From Arthrobacter sp. PAMC 25486 (GTDB lineage Bacteria; Actinomycetota; Actinomycetes; Actinomycetales; Micrococcaceae), in the NCBI RefSeq assembly GCF_000785535.1, contig NZ_CP007595.1:2192439-2256438 (forward strand): 64,000 nucleotides of DNA. Reading direction: 5' to 3'. The translations under genes were made by a program, and so were the position numbers. This document shows positions 23,147-31,646 of the stretch, piece by piece. Position 1 is the first letter of the stretch. Every line of letters starts with the position of its first letter. A model generated the notes under the pieces. It was not told the DNA's origin, ran no database searches, and saw only the letters and a program-made list of their open reading frames with translations.

Positions 23147-23854
23147 CTAAGCCTCGACGACAACCTTGGTTGCCGCGGGGTCAACCGAGATGCCGGGGCC
23201 GAACGTCGTGGAGACGGTGGCCTTCTGCAGGTAGCGGCCCTTGGACGCGGAAGGCTTCAAGCGAAGCACCTCGTCCAGAGCGGCTGCGTAGTTCTCGGCC
23301 AGCTTCTCAACATCGAAGGAAACCTTGCCGATGATGAAGTGGAGGTTGGAGTGCTTGTCGACGCGGAAGTCGATCTTTCCACCCTTGATGTCATTGACAG
23401 CCTTGGCAACATCGTTGGTCACGGTGCCGGTCTTCGGGTTGGGCATGAGGTTACGAGGCCCCAATACCTTACCCAAGCGGCCAACCTTGCCCATGAGGTC
23501 AGGGGTTGCAACGGCTGCGTCGAAGTCGGTCCAGCCGCCCTGGATCTTTTCGATCAGGTCGTCGGTGCCAACGAAGTCGGCGCCTGCTGCGATAGCGGCT
23601 TCTGCACGCTCACCGGTTGCGAAAACCAGGACGCGGGCGGTCTTGCCGGTACCGTGGGGCAGGTTTACCGTCCCACGGATCATCTGGTCGGCCTTGCGAG
23701 GGTCTACACCCAGGCGGAAGGCAACCTCAACGGTGGCGTCGAACTTGGAGGGGTTGGTCTCCTTGGCGAGCTTGATGGCGTCGAAGGGTGCGTATACGTT
23801 CTCCGCATCGATCTTGGCCTGAGCTGCCTCATATGCTTTACTGCGCTTTGCCAT
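23147..23854 (-). CDS. rplA: 50S ribosomal protein L1
   Basis: L1 forms the mobile stalk near the ribosomal E site and represses the rplKA mRNA. It has 235 residues with the conserved segments [29 protein letters not shown] and [15 protein letters not shown]. It follows rplK by about 150 bp on the same strand and ends at a terminator. Confidence 0.98.
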   Translation of the reverse strand: MAKRSKAYEAAQAKIDAENVYAPFDAIKLAKETNPSKFDATVEVAFRLGVDPRKADQMIRGTVNLPHGTGKTARVLVFATGERAEAAIAAGADFVGTDDLIEKIQGGWTDFDAAVATPDLMGKVGRLGKVLGPRNLMPNPKTGTVTNDVAKAVNDIKGGKIDFRVDKHSNLHFIIGKVSFDVEKLAENYAAALDEVLRLKPSASKGRYLQKATVSTTFGPGISVDPAATKVVVEA

Positions 23855-24005
23855 GCTGCGTTTCTCCTTGTGCAGTTGTGGTCGTTAGGACCGCGCGGGC
23901 CCTGCCACTACGTCCGCCGGCGCACACCCAAAGGTGAGGGATCCGGCGTCGTTCTTAATGTTTGTGAATGCCCAAATGGGCGTGAAGTAAAAGTCTAAAG
24001 AAGAC

Positions 24006-24437
24006 TTAAGCCTCGACGGTGATACCCATGGAACGGGCGGTGCCGGCGATGATCTTCTCTGCGCCTTCGATGCTGGTGGCGTTGAGGTCAACCATCTTCT
24101 GGGTGGCGATCTCGTTGACCTGTGCCTTGGTCAGCTGGGCAACCTTGACGGTGTGCGGGGTAGCTGAACCCTTGGCGACGCCTGCAGCCTTTTTGATGAG
24201 CTCTGCAGCCGGCGGGGTCTTCGTGATGAAGGTGAATGAACGGTCTTCGTAAACCGTGATTTCAACGGGGATGACGTTTCCGCGCTGGGATTCCGTTGCA
24301 GCGTTGTACGCCTTGCAGAATTCCATGATGTTGACGCCGTGCTGACCAAGTGCCGGACCGATGGGCGGTGCCGGGTTAGCGGCGCCTGCCTGGATCTGCA
24401 GCTTGATAAGGCCGGTGACCTTTTTCTTGGGAGCCAA
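24006..24437 (-). CDS. rplK: 50S ribosomal protein L11
   Basis: L11 binds the GTPase-associated region of 23S rRNA and is needed for RelA-type stringent signalling. It has 143 residues. The Pro-rich hinge is [22 protein letters not shown] near residues 20-41 and the rRNA-binding C-terminal domain ends in [14 protein letters not shown]. It lies downstream of nusG in the classical secE-nusG-rplK-rplA order. Confidence 0.98.
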   Translation of the reverse strand: MAPKKKVTGLIKLQIQAGAANPAPPIGPALGQHGVNIMEFCKAYNAATESQRGNVIPVEITVYEDRSFTFITKTPPAAELIKKAAGVAKGSATPHTVKVAQLTKAQVNEIATQKMVDLNATSIEGAEKIIAGTARSMGITVEA

Positions 24438-24566
24438 TGTAGGGTCCTTCTCTCAATATCTTTCCTAGGACGACGGAGCGCGTCCAAGGTGGGTGGCCGA
24501 ATGGCGTCCGGCCGAACGTTTCACACAGAACTAAGCAAACTCCGCGTGAAACGAAATTTGGGGCAA

Positions 24567-25319
24567 CTAGATCTTGGTGACCTGGTTGAATGCGAGGGTG
24601 ACCGGGGTTTCACGCTCGAAGATGGAAACCAGCACAACGAGCTGTGCGGCTTCGGGCTTGATCTCGGAGATCGACGCCGACAAGCCCTCGAAGGGACCGT
24701 CCTTGACGATGACTGCCTCGCCGACCTCAAAGTCGATCTCGGCATCAACAGGATCGTGACGCAGCGGAACGCCGCTCTCTTCAGCCTGCTGCTCCTCGAA
24801 GATGGGGGCAAGCATGGAGAAGACTTCATCCAGTCGCAGCGGAACAGGGTTGTGGGCGTTGCCAACGAATCCTGTGACGCCGGGGGTGTGGCGTACAACG
24901 CCCCATGATGCGTCGGTGAGTTCCATGCGGACCAGCACGTAGCCGGGGATGCGGACGCGGTTGACTACCTTGCGCTGCGCATTCTTGATCTCCACGACTT
25001 CTTCCATGGGGACCTGAATTTCGAAGATGTAATCTTCCATGTTCAGCGACAGGCTGCGTGATTCAAGGTTTACCTTGACACGGTTTTCATACCCTGCGTA
25101 GGAGTGAATGACGTACCAGTCACCCTCCTGGCGGCGCAGTTTGGCCTTGAATTCCTCTGCCGGGTCAACCTCGGGTTCAGCGGGAGCAGCATCAGCGGCG
25201 TCAGTGTCAACTGCGGCTTCTTCTGCAACGGCATCAAGGTCGGCATTGATGGCAGCATCAACAACCACAGTGTCCTGGTCCTGCTCACTGTGTGTTGCCT
25301 CGGGCTCCAGCTCAGACAC
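24567..25319 (-). CDS. nusG: Transcription termination/antitermination factor NusG
   Basis: NusG binds RNA polymerase and links it to ribosomes or Rho. It has 250 residues from a GTG start with CAGGAAA upstream. The first ~65 residues form an acidic, Ala/Asp/Glu-rich extension typical of actinobacterial NusG. The NGN domain begins at [20 protein letters not shown] and the KOW motif is [21 protein letters not shown] near the C-terminus. It lies between secE and rplK. Confidence 0.97.
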   Translation of the reverse strand: MSELEPEATHSEQDQDTVVVDAAINADLDAVAEEAAVDTDAADAAPAEPEVDPAEEFKAKLRRQEGDWYVIHSYAGYENRVKVNLESRSLSLNMEDYIFEIQVPMEEVVEIKNAQRKVVNRVRIPGYVLVRMELTDASWGVVRHTPGVTGFVGNAHNPVPLRLDEVFSMLAPIFEEQQAEESGVPLRHDPVDAEIDFEVGEAVIVKDGPFEGLSASISEIKPEAAQLVVLVSIFERETPVTLAFNQVTKI

Positions 25320-25408
25320 GAATTTCCTGCTTTCCTTGTGCGTTTCTTAAATGGCTCAAACCGACCCCATGCCAAAGATCTTCGGCGAGGTCGGCCAAGT
25401 TGAGCGTC

Positions 25409-25702
25409 TTACTGCTCGATGTTTATGTTTCCGCCAAAGATCCATAGTACGGCTCTGCCGAAACCAAGATCAAGGACAGTGACGATACCCATCACGATGA
25501 CTACGAATACCAGCACAACGGCGGTCATGTTGATCAACTCTTTGCGAGTGGGCGTAACAACCTTCTTCAACTCGCCAATTACTTGGCGGAGGAAGATGGC
25601 TATCCGGGCAAAAAATCCGGGTTTGCCGGGCTTTGTCGCCTTCTTGGCAGGGCCCTTGGAGCTGCTTGCCGCAGTTTCGGTCACCAGTGCCTCACTCATC
25701 AT
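25409..25702 (-). CDS. secE: Preprotein translocase subunit SecE
   Basis: SecE is the single-helix clamp of the SecYEG channel. It has 97 residues: a Ser/Ala/Lys-rich N-terminus, the conserved amphipathic helix FLRQVIGELKKVVTPTRKELI, and one membrane helix (MTAVVLVFVVIVMGIVTVLD) followed by a short tail. The start could be the second of two adjacent Met codons. It lies between tRNA-Trp and nusG, as usual. Confidence 0.96.
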   Translation of the reverse strand: MMSEALVTETAASSSKGPAKKATKPGKPGFFARIAIFLRQVIGELKKVVTPTRKELINMTAVVLVFVVIVMGIVTVLDLGFGRAVLWIFGGNINIEQ

Positions 25703-25821
25703 TAGTTGGGTTACTACGCTAGTCCGTGTATCCGGACCGTACGATGTGCAAACTATTCGCTAGGACACTCGGGCGGCTCTGCACACAATGAACTGTGCAT
25801 TACACCCGCTGCATCCATGCG

Positions 25822-25894
25822 CAGGGCAGACAGGACTCGAACCTGCAACCTGCGGTTTTGGAGACCGCTGCGCTACCAATTGCGCCACTACCCT
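25822..25894 (-). tRNA. tRNA-Trp (anticodon CCA)
   Basis: On the minus strand this folds as a complete cloverleaf: acceptor stem AGGGTAG with CTGCCCT (one T-G pair), a D-arm GGCGCAATTGGTAGCGC, anticodon loop CTCCAAA and T-loop GGTTCGAGTCC. The CCA tail is not encoded. It is directly upstream of secE, a conserved actinobacterial arrangement. Confidence 0.95.
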
Positions 25895-26093
25895 TTGATA
25901 GTCAACCGTGTGAAGCTGGCTTCAACGGCCGAACTATTTCCCTCTTTGGTGCTAATAACCATGAACAACTTACAGCCAGAAGGGCGGTCTTTCCAAACCG
26001 ACTTCAAGGCGTGAACCATCATGGTGCTTGAACACCGGTTATCCATTCTACGCATCATTGTGGCGGTTCGTCGAACCGGGGAGCGGATGCGCC

Positions 26094-26099
26094 TAAAGT
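26094..26099 (+). promoter_or_regulatory. -10 box TAAAGT before the aminotransferase leader ORF
   Basis: TAAAGT lies five bases before ATG 26105, so the transcript may begin at the leader ORF start. A GGTTCGTCGAACC inverted repeat (26065-26077) overlaps the -35 position. Confidence 0.4.
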
Positions 26100-26104
26100 A
26101 GAGG

Positions 26105-26152
26105 ATGACGATGAAAGTATTTTGGCCTCTCCCACCGAAGAAAGAATCCTGA
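26105..26152 (+). CDS. Candidate 15-residue leader peptide, coupled to aminotransferase
   Basis: ATG 26105 opens [15 protein letters not shown], whose stop TGA overlaps the aminotransferase ATG (TGATG at 26150-26154). Downstream translation may therefore depend on reading this ORF, because the aminotransferase start has only a weak ribosome site. No known leader family is recognised. It may be chance, but its position after a -10 box and its exact end make it worth listing. Confidence 0.4.
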   Translation: MTMKVFWPLPPKKES

Positions 26153-27387
26153 TGTCTGCCGAACTGAGCGCTGATCAAGCCTCCGCCCGCCGCGTTTCCG
26201 CACGGATCGCCGCCATTGCCGAATCCGCCACCCTGGCCGTTGATGCCAAGGCCAAGGCCCTGAAGGCTGCGGGGCGTCCCGTCATTGGCTTTGGTGCCGG
26301 TGAGCCCGATTTCCCCACACCCGATTATATTGTTGAGGCGGCCATTGCCGCTGCACGCCAGCCCAAGTACCACCGTTACTCCCCCGCGGCTGGGTTGCCC
26401 GAGCTGCGCAGCGCCATTGCCGAAAAGACCCGGCGCGATTCGGGCTACGCCGTGGATCCCGCCCAGGTGTTGGTGACCAATGGCGGCAAGCAGGCTGTGT
26501 ACGAATCTTTCGCGACACTGCTTGATCCCGGCGATGAGGTCATTGTGCCCTCCCCGTTCTGGACGACCTACCCTGAGGCCATCCGCCTGGCCGGCGGTGT
26601 TCCGGTTGAGGTGTTTGCCGGCCCCGAACAGGGCTACCTTGTCAGCATTGACCAGCTCGAGGCCGCACTGACACCCCGCACCAAGGTGCTGCTGTTCGTG
26701 TCCCCGTCCAATCCCACGGGTGCCGTCTACACCCCCGAGCAGACCCGCGAGATTGGTTTGTGGGCTGCGTCAAAGGGCATTTGGGTCGTCACCGATGAGA
26801 TCTACGAGCACCTGACGTACGACGGCGTCCCCTTCACCTCGATTGCCACGGCCGTCCCGGAGTTGGGTGACCGTGTGGTGATTCTCAATGGCGTGGCCAA
26901 GACATATGCCATGACCGGCTGGCGCGTGGGCTGGATGATCGCACCCCTGGATGTCACGAAGGCCGCCACCAACATGCAATCCCACGCCACCTCCAATGTG
27001 GCGAACGTGTCCCAGATGGCGGCCCTGGCTGCAGTGTCCGGACCATTGACGGCTGTGGACGAGATGAAGGTGGCCTTTGACCGCCGCCGCAAGGCCATGG
27101 TCTCGGCGCTGAACGAGATCGACGGTGTTGAGTGCCCCACCCCGCACGGGGCCTTCTACGCCTATGCGGATGTCCGAGGCCTGCTGGGCCGTGAGATTAG
27201 CGGGATCCGTCCGGCCACCTCCGCCGAACTGGCCGCCTTGATCCTGGACAAGGCCGAAGTTGCTGTTGTGCCGGGCGAAGCGTTTGGCCCCAGCGGCTTC
27301 ATGCGCCTGTCGTACGCCCTCGGCGACGACGACCTTGCAATCGGTGTGGGCCGCCTGCAGGAATTCCTGGGTTCCGCCAAGGCGTAG
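26152..27387 (+). CDS. Aspartate/aromatic aminotransferase, class I fold (PLP)
   Basis: This 411-residue PLP enzyme transfers amino groups between an amino acid (likely aspartate) and 2-oxoglutarate. The Schiff-base Lys is in [17 protein letters not shown]; other signatures are [27 protein letters not shown] and [13 protein letters not shown]. The Arg that binds the alpha-carboxylate is in [17 protein letters not shown] 26152 gives the normal AspC/AspB-like N-terminus. The gene follows the divergent tRNA-Trp; a candidate leader peptide overlaps its start. The specificity between aspartate and other substrates is inferred from the family only. Confidence 0.88.
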   Translation: MSAELSADQASARRVSARIAAIAESATLAVDAKAKALKAAGRPVIGFGAGEPDFPTPDYIVEAAIAAARQPKYHRYSPAAGLPELRSAIAEKTRRDSGYAVDPAQVLVTNGGKQAVYESFATLLDPGDEVIVPSPFWTTYPEAIRLAGGVPVEVFAGPEQGYLVSIDQLEAALTPRTKVLLFVSPSNPTGAVYTPEQTREIGLWAASKGIWVVTDEIYEHLTYDGVPFTSIATAVPELGDRVVILNGVAKTYAMTGWRVGWMIAPLDVTKAATNMQSHATSNVANVSQMAALAAVSGPLTAVDEMKVAFDRRRKAMVSALNEIDGVECPTPHGAFYAYADVRGLLGREISGIRPATSAELAALILDKAEVAVVPGEAFGPSGFMRLSYALGDDDLAIGVGRLQEFLGSAKA

Positions 27388-27405
27388 CCCTTTTTTGACC
27401 CGCAT

Positions 27406-27472
27406 CTGTGACGCAGTAGTTGCGCCCGGTCAATCGAATTCGATTGATCGCGATGCAACCACTGCGTGACAG
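27406..27472. repeat. Imperfect long palindrome with 18-bp perfect core
   Basis: The outer arms 27406-27423 and 27455-27472 pair with two mismatches. The centre TCAATCGAATTCGATTGA (27430-27447) is a perfect palindrome. It lies just after the aminotransferase stop. Confidence 0.75.
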
Positions 27473-27497
27473 TCTTTTGGGCCTAGTACATCCCCGT

Positions 27498-27551
27498 GAA
27501 CTCGCAGTTAATGCGCTCCCAAGCGTTTGGGAGCGCATTAACTGCGAGTTC
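27498..27551. terminator. Palindrome with 25-bp perfect arms, likely terminator
   Basis: The arms 27498-27522 and 27527-27551 are perfectly complementary around a GCGT loop. It lies between the ends of the convergent aminotransferase and response-regulator genes, next to the 27406-27472 palindrome. There is no clear T run. Confidence 0.6.
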
Positions 27552-27626
27552 GCGGGTGAGGGAAAGCGAGGTTCCGTAGCGGGAGCGGGAGCGGAGCCGG
27601 CGGACCCAGAGCGGCCAGCGCTTGGC

Positions 27627-28283
27627 TTAGAGCAGCCGCCGGTCGACAGCCCAGCGGGTCAGCTCGTGGCGGGAGGACAGTTGGAGCTTGCGCAGCACGG
27701 CCGAGACGTGGCTTTCCACCGTCTTGATGGAGATGAACAGCGCCTTGGCCACTTCCTTGTAGGAATATCCGCGGGCAATGAGCCGCATGACTTCAAGTTC
27801 GCGGGCGGAGAGCTTGTCGAGCTCGTCCTCGACCGCCACTTCCGCCGTGCCGAAGGCATCCAGCACAAATCCGGCCAGCCGGGGCGAGAACACGGCGTCC
27901 CCACCGGCCACGCGGCGGACGGCGTCGGATATTTCAGCCCCGGAAATTGATTTCGTGACATAGCCGCGGGCACCTGCCCTGATGACGGAGACCACGTCTT
28001 CGGCCGAGTCCGAAACGCTCAACGCCAGGAATTTGGTGCTCGCGAGCAAGGATCCGCAGCCGGCAATCACTTCCCGCCCGCCCTGGCCGCGGCCGCCGGG
28101 CAGGTGCACATCCAGCAACACGACGTCGGGTGTGTGCGCCGTGACCGCCGCGATGGCCTCCTCCACGGTTGCCGCCTCAGCCAATACGTGGATGTCCTGG
28201 GCAAGATCGGCCTTGAGCCCTGACCGAAAAATGGCGTGGTCATCGACAATGACAACACGGATCGGTGTTGCAGGTGCAGTCAT
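27627..28283 (-). CDS. LuxR/NarL-type response regulator
   Basis: This is a 218-residue two-component regulator. The receiver domain (residues ~8-125) has the acidic pair DD at 14-15, the phospho-acceptor Asp 58 in VVLLDVHLPGG and Lys in YVTKSIS. The LuxR helix-turn-helix follows (LSARELEVMRLIARGYSYKEVAKALFISIKTVESHV). It overlaps the upstream histidine kinase gene by four bases (ATGA), so kinase and regulator are co-translated. Likely targets include the divergent PspC gene. Confidence 0.93.
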   Translation of the reverse strand: MTAPATPIRVVIVDDHAIFRSGLKADLAQDIHVLAEAATVEEAIAAVTAHTPDVVLLDVHLPGGRGQGGREVIAGCGSLLASTKFLALSVSDSAEDVVSVIRAGARGYVTKSISGAEISDAVRRVAGGDAVFSPRLAGFVLDAFGTAEVAVEDELDKLSARELEVMRLIARGYSYKEVAKALFISIKTVESHVSAVLRKLQLSSRHELTRWAVDRRLL

Positions 28284-29554
28284 TTGGTTTCCTCGGGGGC
28301 AGGTGTTTCGCTGGGCAGGTGCAGGCGCACTTCGGTGCCGTCTGTGCTACTTATGATCTCAGCAGTGCCGCCGTTGCGCTGCATACGTCCGACGACGGAC
28401 TCCCGGACTCCCAGCCGGTCCGCCGGCACCGCAGCGACATCAAAGCCTGGGCCGCGGTCCTTGATGAACACATCCACTCCCTTGGCACCGGCCTCGACAT
28501 AAACGGAAACGGTTGTCCCGCCATGACGCACACCGTTCAGGACGGCCTCCCGCACGGCCTGGACAAGCGCATTTCCGCGGTCGGTCAGCTCGGCATCACC
28601 CACCGTGACGACCTCCACTGCCTGGCCATAGAGGTCTTCGGCTTCCGCGCAGACAGCCTTGACCCGTTCCACCAGTGCTCCGGTGTCGTGGGTGTTGTCC
28701 TTATAGATCCATTCCCGCAGTTCACGTTCCTGGGCTCGGGCCAGCCGGGTCACATCCCCGGGGGAATGGGCGCTCTTTTGGATCAGGGCCAGGGTTTGCA
28801 GGACCGAATCGTGCAGGTGGGCGGCTATTTCCGCGCGCTCGGTTTCACGGATTCTTCCTGTCCTTTCAGCTTGGAATTCGCGCCAGAATTTAAGCGCCCA
28901 TGGGGCAAGGACCAGTGCCACGCCGGCCAGCACGGCTAGGGAAGCCACCACGGATGACCACACCAGGGTCCACGATCCCGAACCGGCAACGATGACGATC
29001 ACACCCGTGATGACAAGGGCCAGTCCCCCGCCAAGGCGCAGCATTGATGTGGGAGTGTTCATCTTGGCTGCGCTGAGCAGCCCCACCCTGCGGGTGTCAT
29101 CCAATTGCATCCAGGCGAGGACGGCACCCAGGATGATGACAAGCAACGGGATCAAGGTGCCCAGCTGCAGGTTCCAGCCTCTTTGCTGGCCGAAAATGAT
29201 GATGGCGGCAATGACGAGTGCCCCGCCGATGGCAACCTCCCTCAATCCCAGGGATAGCCGCTTGCGCGCCGCGTTGGAGTTGACTTCAACCACGGCACCG
29301 GCCGCCGGGCGGAACAGTGCCAGCCTGGGGTTGCCGTCGGCGTCGAGCAGTTTGCTGCCGTCCCCTGATGCCTCCCCCACCATGGGCACGAGTAACCACA
29401 ACCAGCCGTAAAAGACCAAGCCGGCGCCAAAGAAGAAGCTGGCCCCAATCATGATGGCGCGAACCATCCGCACATTGACTCCCAGGTGCTCGGCCAACCC
29501 GCCGCACACTCCGGCAACAATGCGGTCCTGGGAACGGTACATCTTTGTGCTCAT
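28280..29554 (-). CDS. PspC-domain sensor histidine kinase (NarL partner type)
   Basis: This 424-residue membrane kinase begins with a PspC domain (SQDRIVAGVCGGLAEHLGVNV, then a membrane helix ending GWLWLLVPM). It has further membrane segments near residues 105-160 and 170-215, a HisKA_3-type phospho-acceptor helix (ERAEIAAHLHDSVLQTLALIQ) and an HATPase domain (VREAVLNGVRHGG, DRGPGFD). PspC-bearing kinases are thought to sense envelope stress in actinobacteria. It is paired with the 27627 regulator and divergent from a second PspC protein at 29668. Confidence 0.92.
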   Translation of the reverse strand: MSTKMYRSQDRIVAGVCGGLAEHLGVNVRMVRAIMIGASFFFGAGLVFYGWLWLLVPMVGEASGDGSKLLDADGNPRLALFRPAAGAVVEVNSNAARKRLSLGLREVAIGGALVIAAIIIFGQQRGWNLQLGTLIPLLVIILGAVLAWMQLDDTRRVGLLSAAKMNTPTSMLRLGGGLALVITGVIVIVAGSGSWTLVWSSVVASLAVLAGVALVLAPWALKFWREFQAERTGRIRETERAEIAAHLHDSVLQTLALIQKSAHSPGDVTRLARAQERELREWIYKDNTHDTGALVERVKAVCAEAEDLYGQAVEVVTVGDAELTDRGNALVQAVREAVLNGVRHGGTTVSVYVEAGAKGVDVFIKDRGPGFDVAAVPADRLGVRESVVGRMQRNGGTAEIISSTDGTEVRLHLPSETPAPEETK

Positions 29555-29667
29555 GTTTCAATCCAAACACGCTCCGGCGCCACCCGCAGCGCTTCCCGGG
29601 GTTCTTCAGGGTTCTTTCAGGGTCACCCCCGATGTTCCACGGCGTGTGCAGAGGGCACGATGGAACC

Positions 29668-31083
29668 ATGAACACTTCCCATGACCTCCCAGAACCACCG
29701 GCAGACACGCCTGCCGAACCGCCGGTCGGGCACGAAACTCTTCCCCCTCCGCCGCTGCAGTCCGAGTCCGCCAAATTCTTTCAGTGGCTCCGCAGCTTGG
29801 GCTTCCAGCGCGGCAGCAGCCGTTGGGTGGGCGGGGTGTGCAGCGGACTGGCTACCAAGTGGGGCATCGACCCCGTGATTGTGCGCGGCCTGACCGTGGT
29901 GCTCACGCTGTTCTTCGGCGTCGGCCTGCTCGCCTATGGCGTGGCCTGGGCGCTGCTGCCCGAACCGGACGGCCGCATTCATGTTGAGGAAGTGGCCCGC
30001 GGCCGCTGGTCCAGCGGCATGACAGGCGCCGGGGTGATGACGCTGCTGGGCTTTGCGGGCCCCGGTCAGGGATTCATCTTTGACGGAGGCGGCTGGTTTC
30101 CGTGGTCCGTCATATGGATTGGCCCCGTCTTCTGGCTCATCTATTGGGCCGTCAACCGCGACAAGCCCGAGGGCACCGTCCCCAAGAACTTAGGCACGCC
30201 CGCGCAGCATGGCCCCGGCACTTCGGGATCCGCGCAGCAATCCGGCGCTGACTGGTACGGCAACGATAGCGATGAAAAACTAGGCCAGCCGTACGGCGGC
30301 TGGCCCGGCAGCACCCCTCCGGGCGGCGCACCGCAGCAACCCCTGCAGTATGCACAGGGCTTCCGTCCTGAACCGGGCCAGTACGTGAAGCCGCAGCACC
30401 CCAAGCAGGAGTACGCCAAGCAGCAGCCCGTCAAGACGAAGCCCCGGCTGGGCGCGGCCGGCAGTTTCCTGGTGCTCGGTGCCGCCGCCGTGGTTGGCGC
30501 AGCCGTGCTGCTCCTGCACGTCGGAAACATCATCGACCTGGGCGGCTACGAGGCCGGGGTGGCCGCGGCGGCCGCGGCCATCACGGCCGGACTCGGCATT
30601 GTGGTCGCAGGCATTTTGGGCCGAACAGCCGGCGGGCTGGGAACCTTCGCCATCGTGGCCCTGGTCTTTGCCGGGATGCTGAGCCTGCCCGCCAATAACA
30701 CTCCCTTCACCGCGTTCAATGACACCACCTGGGCCCCCACCTCAATAGAGGCGGCCGAAACCGGTCGCACCGTGGTGTTGGGCAATGCCACTTTTGACCT
30801 CACCCAGTTCGACGGCGGCTCGGCCTTGAGCGCCGACGTGCAAGTTTCCCTCAAGGCAGTGACCGCCAACATGACGGTGAAGGTTCCCTCCGACATCCCC
30901 GTGACCATCAACAGTGAACTGGCTGCGGCGTCGTTCTCCATCGATGGAAAGAACGATGGCGGCGTCCTCACCCAGGACATGGCCACCAATCTCAACCCGG
31001 GGGCCAAGGGCCCGGTGCTGGTCATCAGCCTGCAGGGCGTGGCCAGCAACATTGACATCGTCACTGCGGCGGTGGCCCCGTGA
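29668..31083 (+). CDS. PspC-domain membrane protein with toastrack/LiaF-like C-terminus
   Basis: This protein has 471 residues from ATG 29668; an upstream in-frame TTG at 29545 would overlap the divergent kinase gene start and is not used. A Pro-rich N-terminus is followed by a PspC domain (SRWVGGVCSGLATKWGIDPVIV, then LLAYGVAWALLPEPDG), a membrane segment, a long Gln/Pro/Gly-rich linker and several more helices. A beta-rich C-terminal region follows (NATFDLTQFDGGSALSADVQV, ANMTVKVPSDIPVTINSE), resembling the toastrack fold of LiaF/DUF4097 proteins. It probably works with the divergent PspC kinase in envelope sensing. Confidence 0.82.
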   Translation: MNTSHDLPEPPADTPAEPPVGHETLPPPPLQSESAKFFQWLRSLGFQRGSSRWVGGVCSGLATKWGIDPVIVRGLTVVLTLFFGVGLLAYGVAWALLPEPDGRIHVEEVARGRWSSGMTGAGVMTLLGFAGPGQGFIFDGGGWFPWSVIWIGPVFWLIYWAVNRDKPEGTVPKNLGTPAQHGPGTSGSAQQSGADWYGNDSDEKLGQPYGGWPGSTPPGGAPQQPLQYAQGFRPEPGQYVKPQHPKQEYAKQQPVKTKPRLGAAGSFLVLGAAAVVGAAVLLLHVGNIIDLGGYEAGVAAAAAAITAGLGIVVAGILGRTAGGLGTFAIVALVFAGMLSLPANNTPFTAFNDTTWAPTSIEAAETGRTVVLGNATFDLTQFDGGSALSADVQVSLKAVTANMTVKVPSDIPVTINSELAAASFSIDGKNDGGVLTQDMATNLNPGAKGPVLVISLQGVASNIDIVTAAVAP

Positions 31084-31520
31084 CGGACAGCCGCCACTTT
31101 GGGCCAGCGCCCGTTCCACCAACCACAGAAGCAGCGGAGCAGACCATGAACCATCCAACGGACCCCCTTGATCACCCAGCCGGCCACTCCGGCGGCAACA
31201 ACTCCGGAACCGGGCACCGCCCGCCGGCCGGATACTTCACAGCCCCGTCGACCGACACCACCGCAGAGCCGGCGGCCGGCACCGAAACCCCGGCAGCCAA
31301 GGAGCCGTCCGCCGTCCCCGGAGCTGTGCGGCACCCGGCCCGCGTCGGCACCATCGTGTGGGGCGCCGTCGTACTTGTGGCAGGCATCCTTGTCATCCTC
31401 AGTAGCCAACTGGACCTCAGGCTGGACGCCGGACTCACCGTCATGTGGCTGCTGCTCGGGGCGGGAGTGGCCATGGTGGCTGGGGGCGCCGCGAACCTGC
31501 TGCGCAAGCGCCAGAACTAA
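31080..31520 (+). CDS. Small membrane protein, operon partner of the PspC protein
   Basis: This is a 146-residue protein with a GTG start overlapping the upstream stop by four bases. The first ~95 residues are hydrophilic and rich in Pro, Thr and Ala. Two membrane helices follow (VGTIVWGAVVLVAGILVILS and LTVMWLLLGAGVAMVAGGA) with a short basic end (LLRKRQN). It was not recognised as a named family. By context it is an accessory part of the PspC/two-component system. Confidence 0.78.
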   Translation: MTDSRHFGPAPVPPTTEAAEQTMNHPTDPLDHPAGHSGGNNSGTGHRPPAGYFTAPSTDTTAEPAAGTETPAAKEPSAVPGAVRHPARVGTIVWGAVVLVAGILVILSSQLDLRLDAGLTVMWLLLGAGVAMVAGGAANLLRKRQN

Positions 31521-31549
31521 CAGATGCCGTCCACGGTTTGGTCGCGAGG

Positions 31550-31577
31550 TTGCCGAGATCACACGAGCGTCTAGAAT
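31550..31577 (+). promoter_or_regulatory. Predicted pfkA promoter TTGCCG-16-TAGAAT
   Basis: TTGCCG (31550-31555) and TAGAAT (31572-31577) are spaced 16 bases apart, 69 bp before the pfkA start. Confidence 0.45.
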
Positions 31578-31646
31578 GATGTCTTAGAGGAGCTCAATGA
31601 TGCGCTCAATCCCATTGACTCCATCCCTCGAAGGACTTTATTACCC

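Noticed and set aside
25896..25901. TATCAA as the -10 box of tRNA-Trp
   Set aside because: It directly touches the mature 5' end of the tRNA, leaving no room for a start point.
26065..26077. GGTTCGTCGAACC as an SOS (LexA) box
   Set aside because: The half-sites are in the wrong order and spacing for the actinobacterial LexA box (CGAAC-4-GTTCG).
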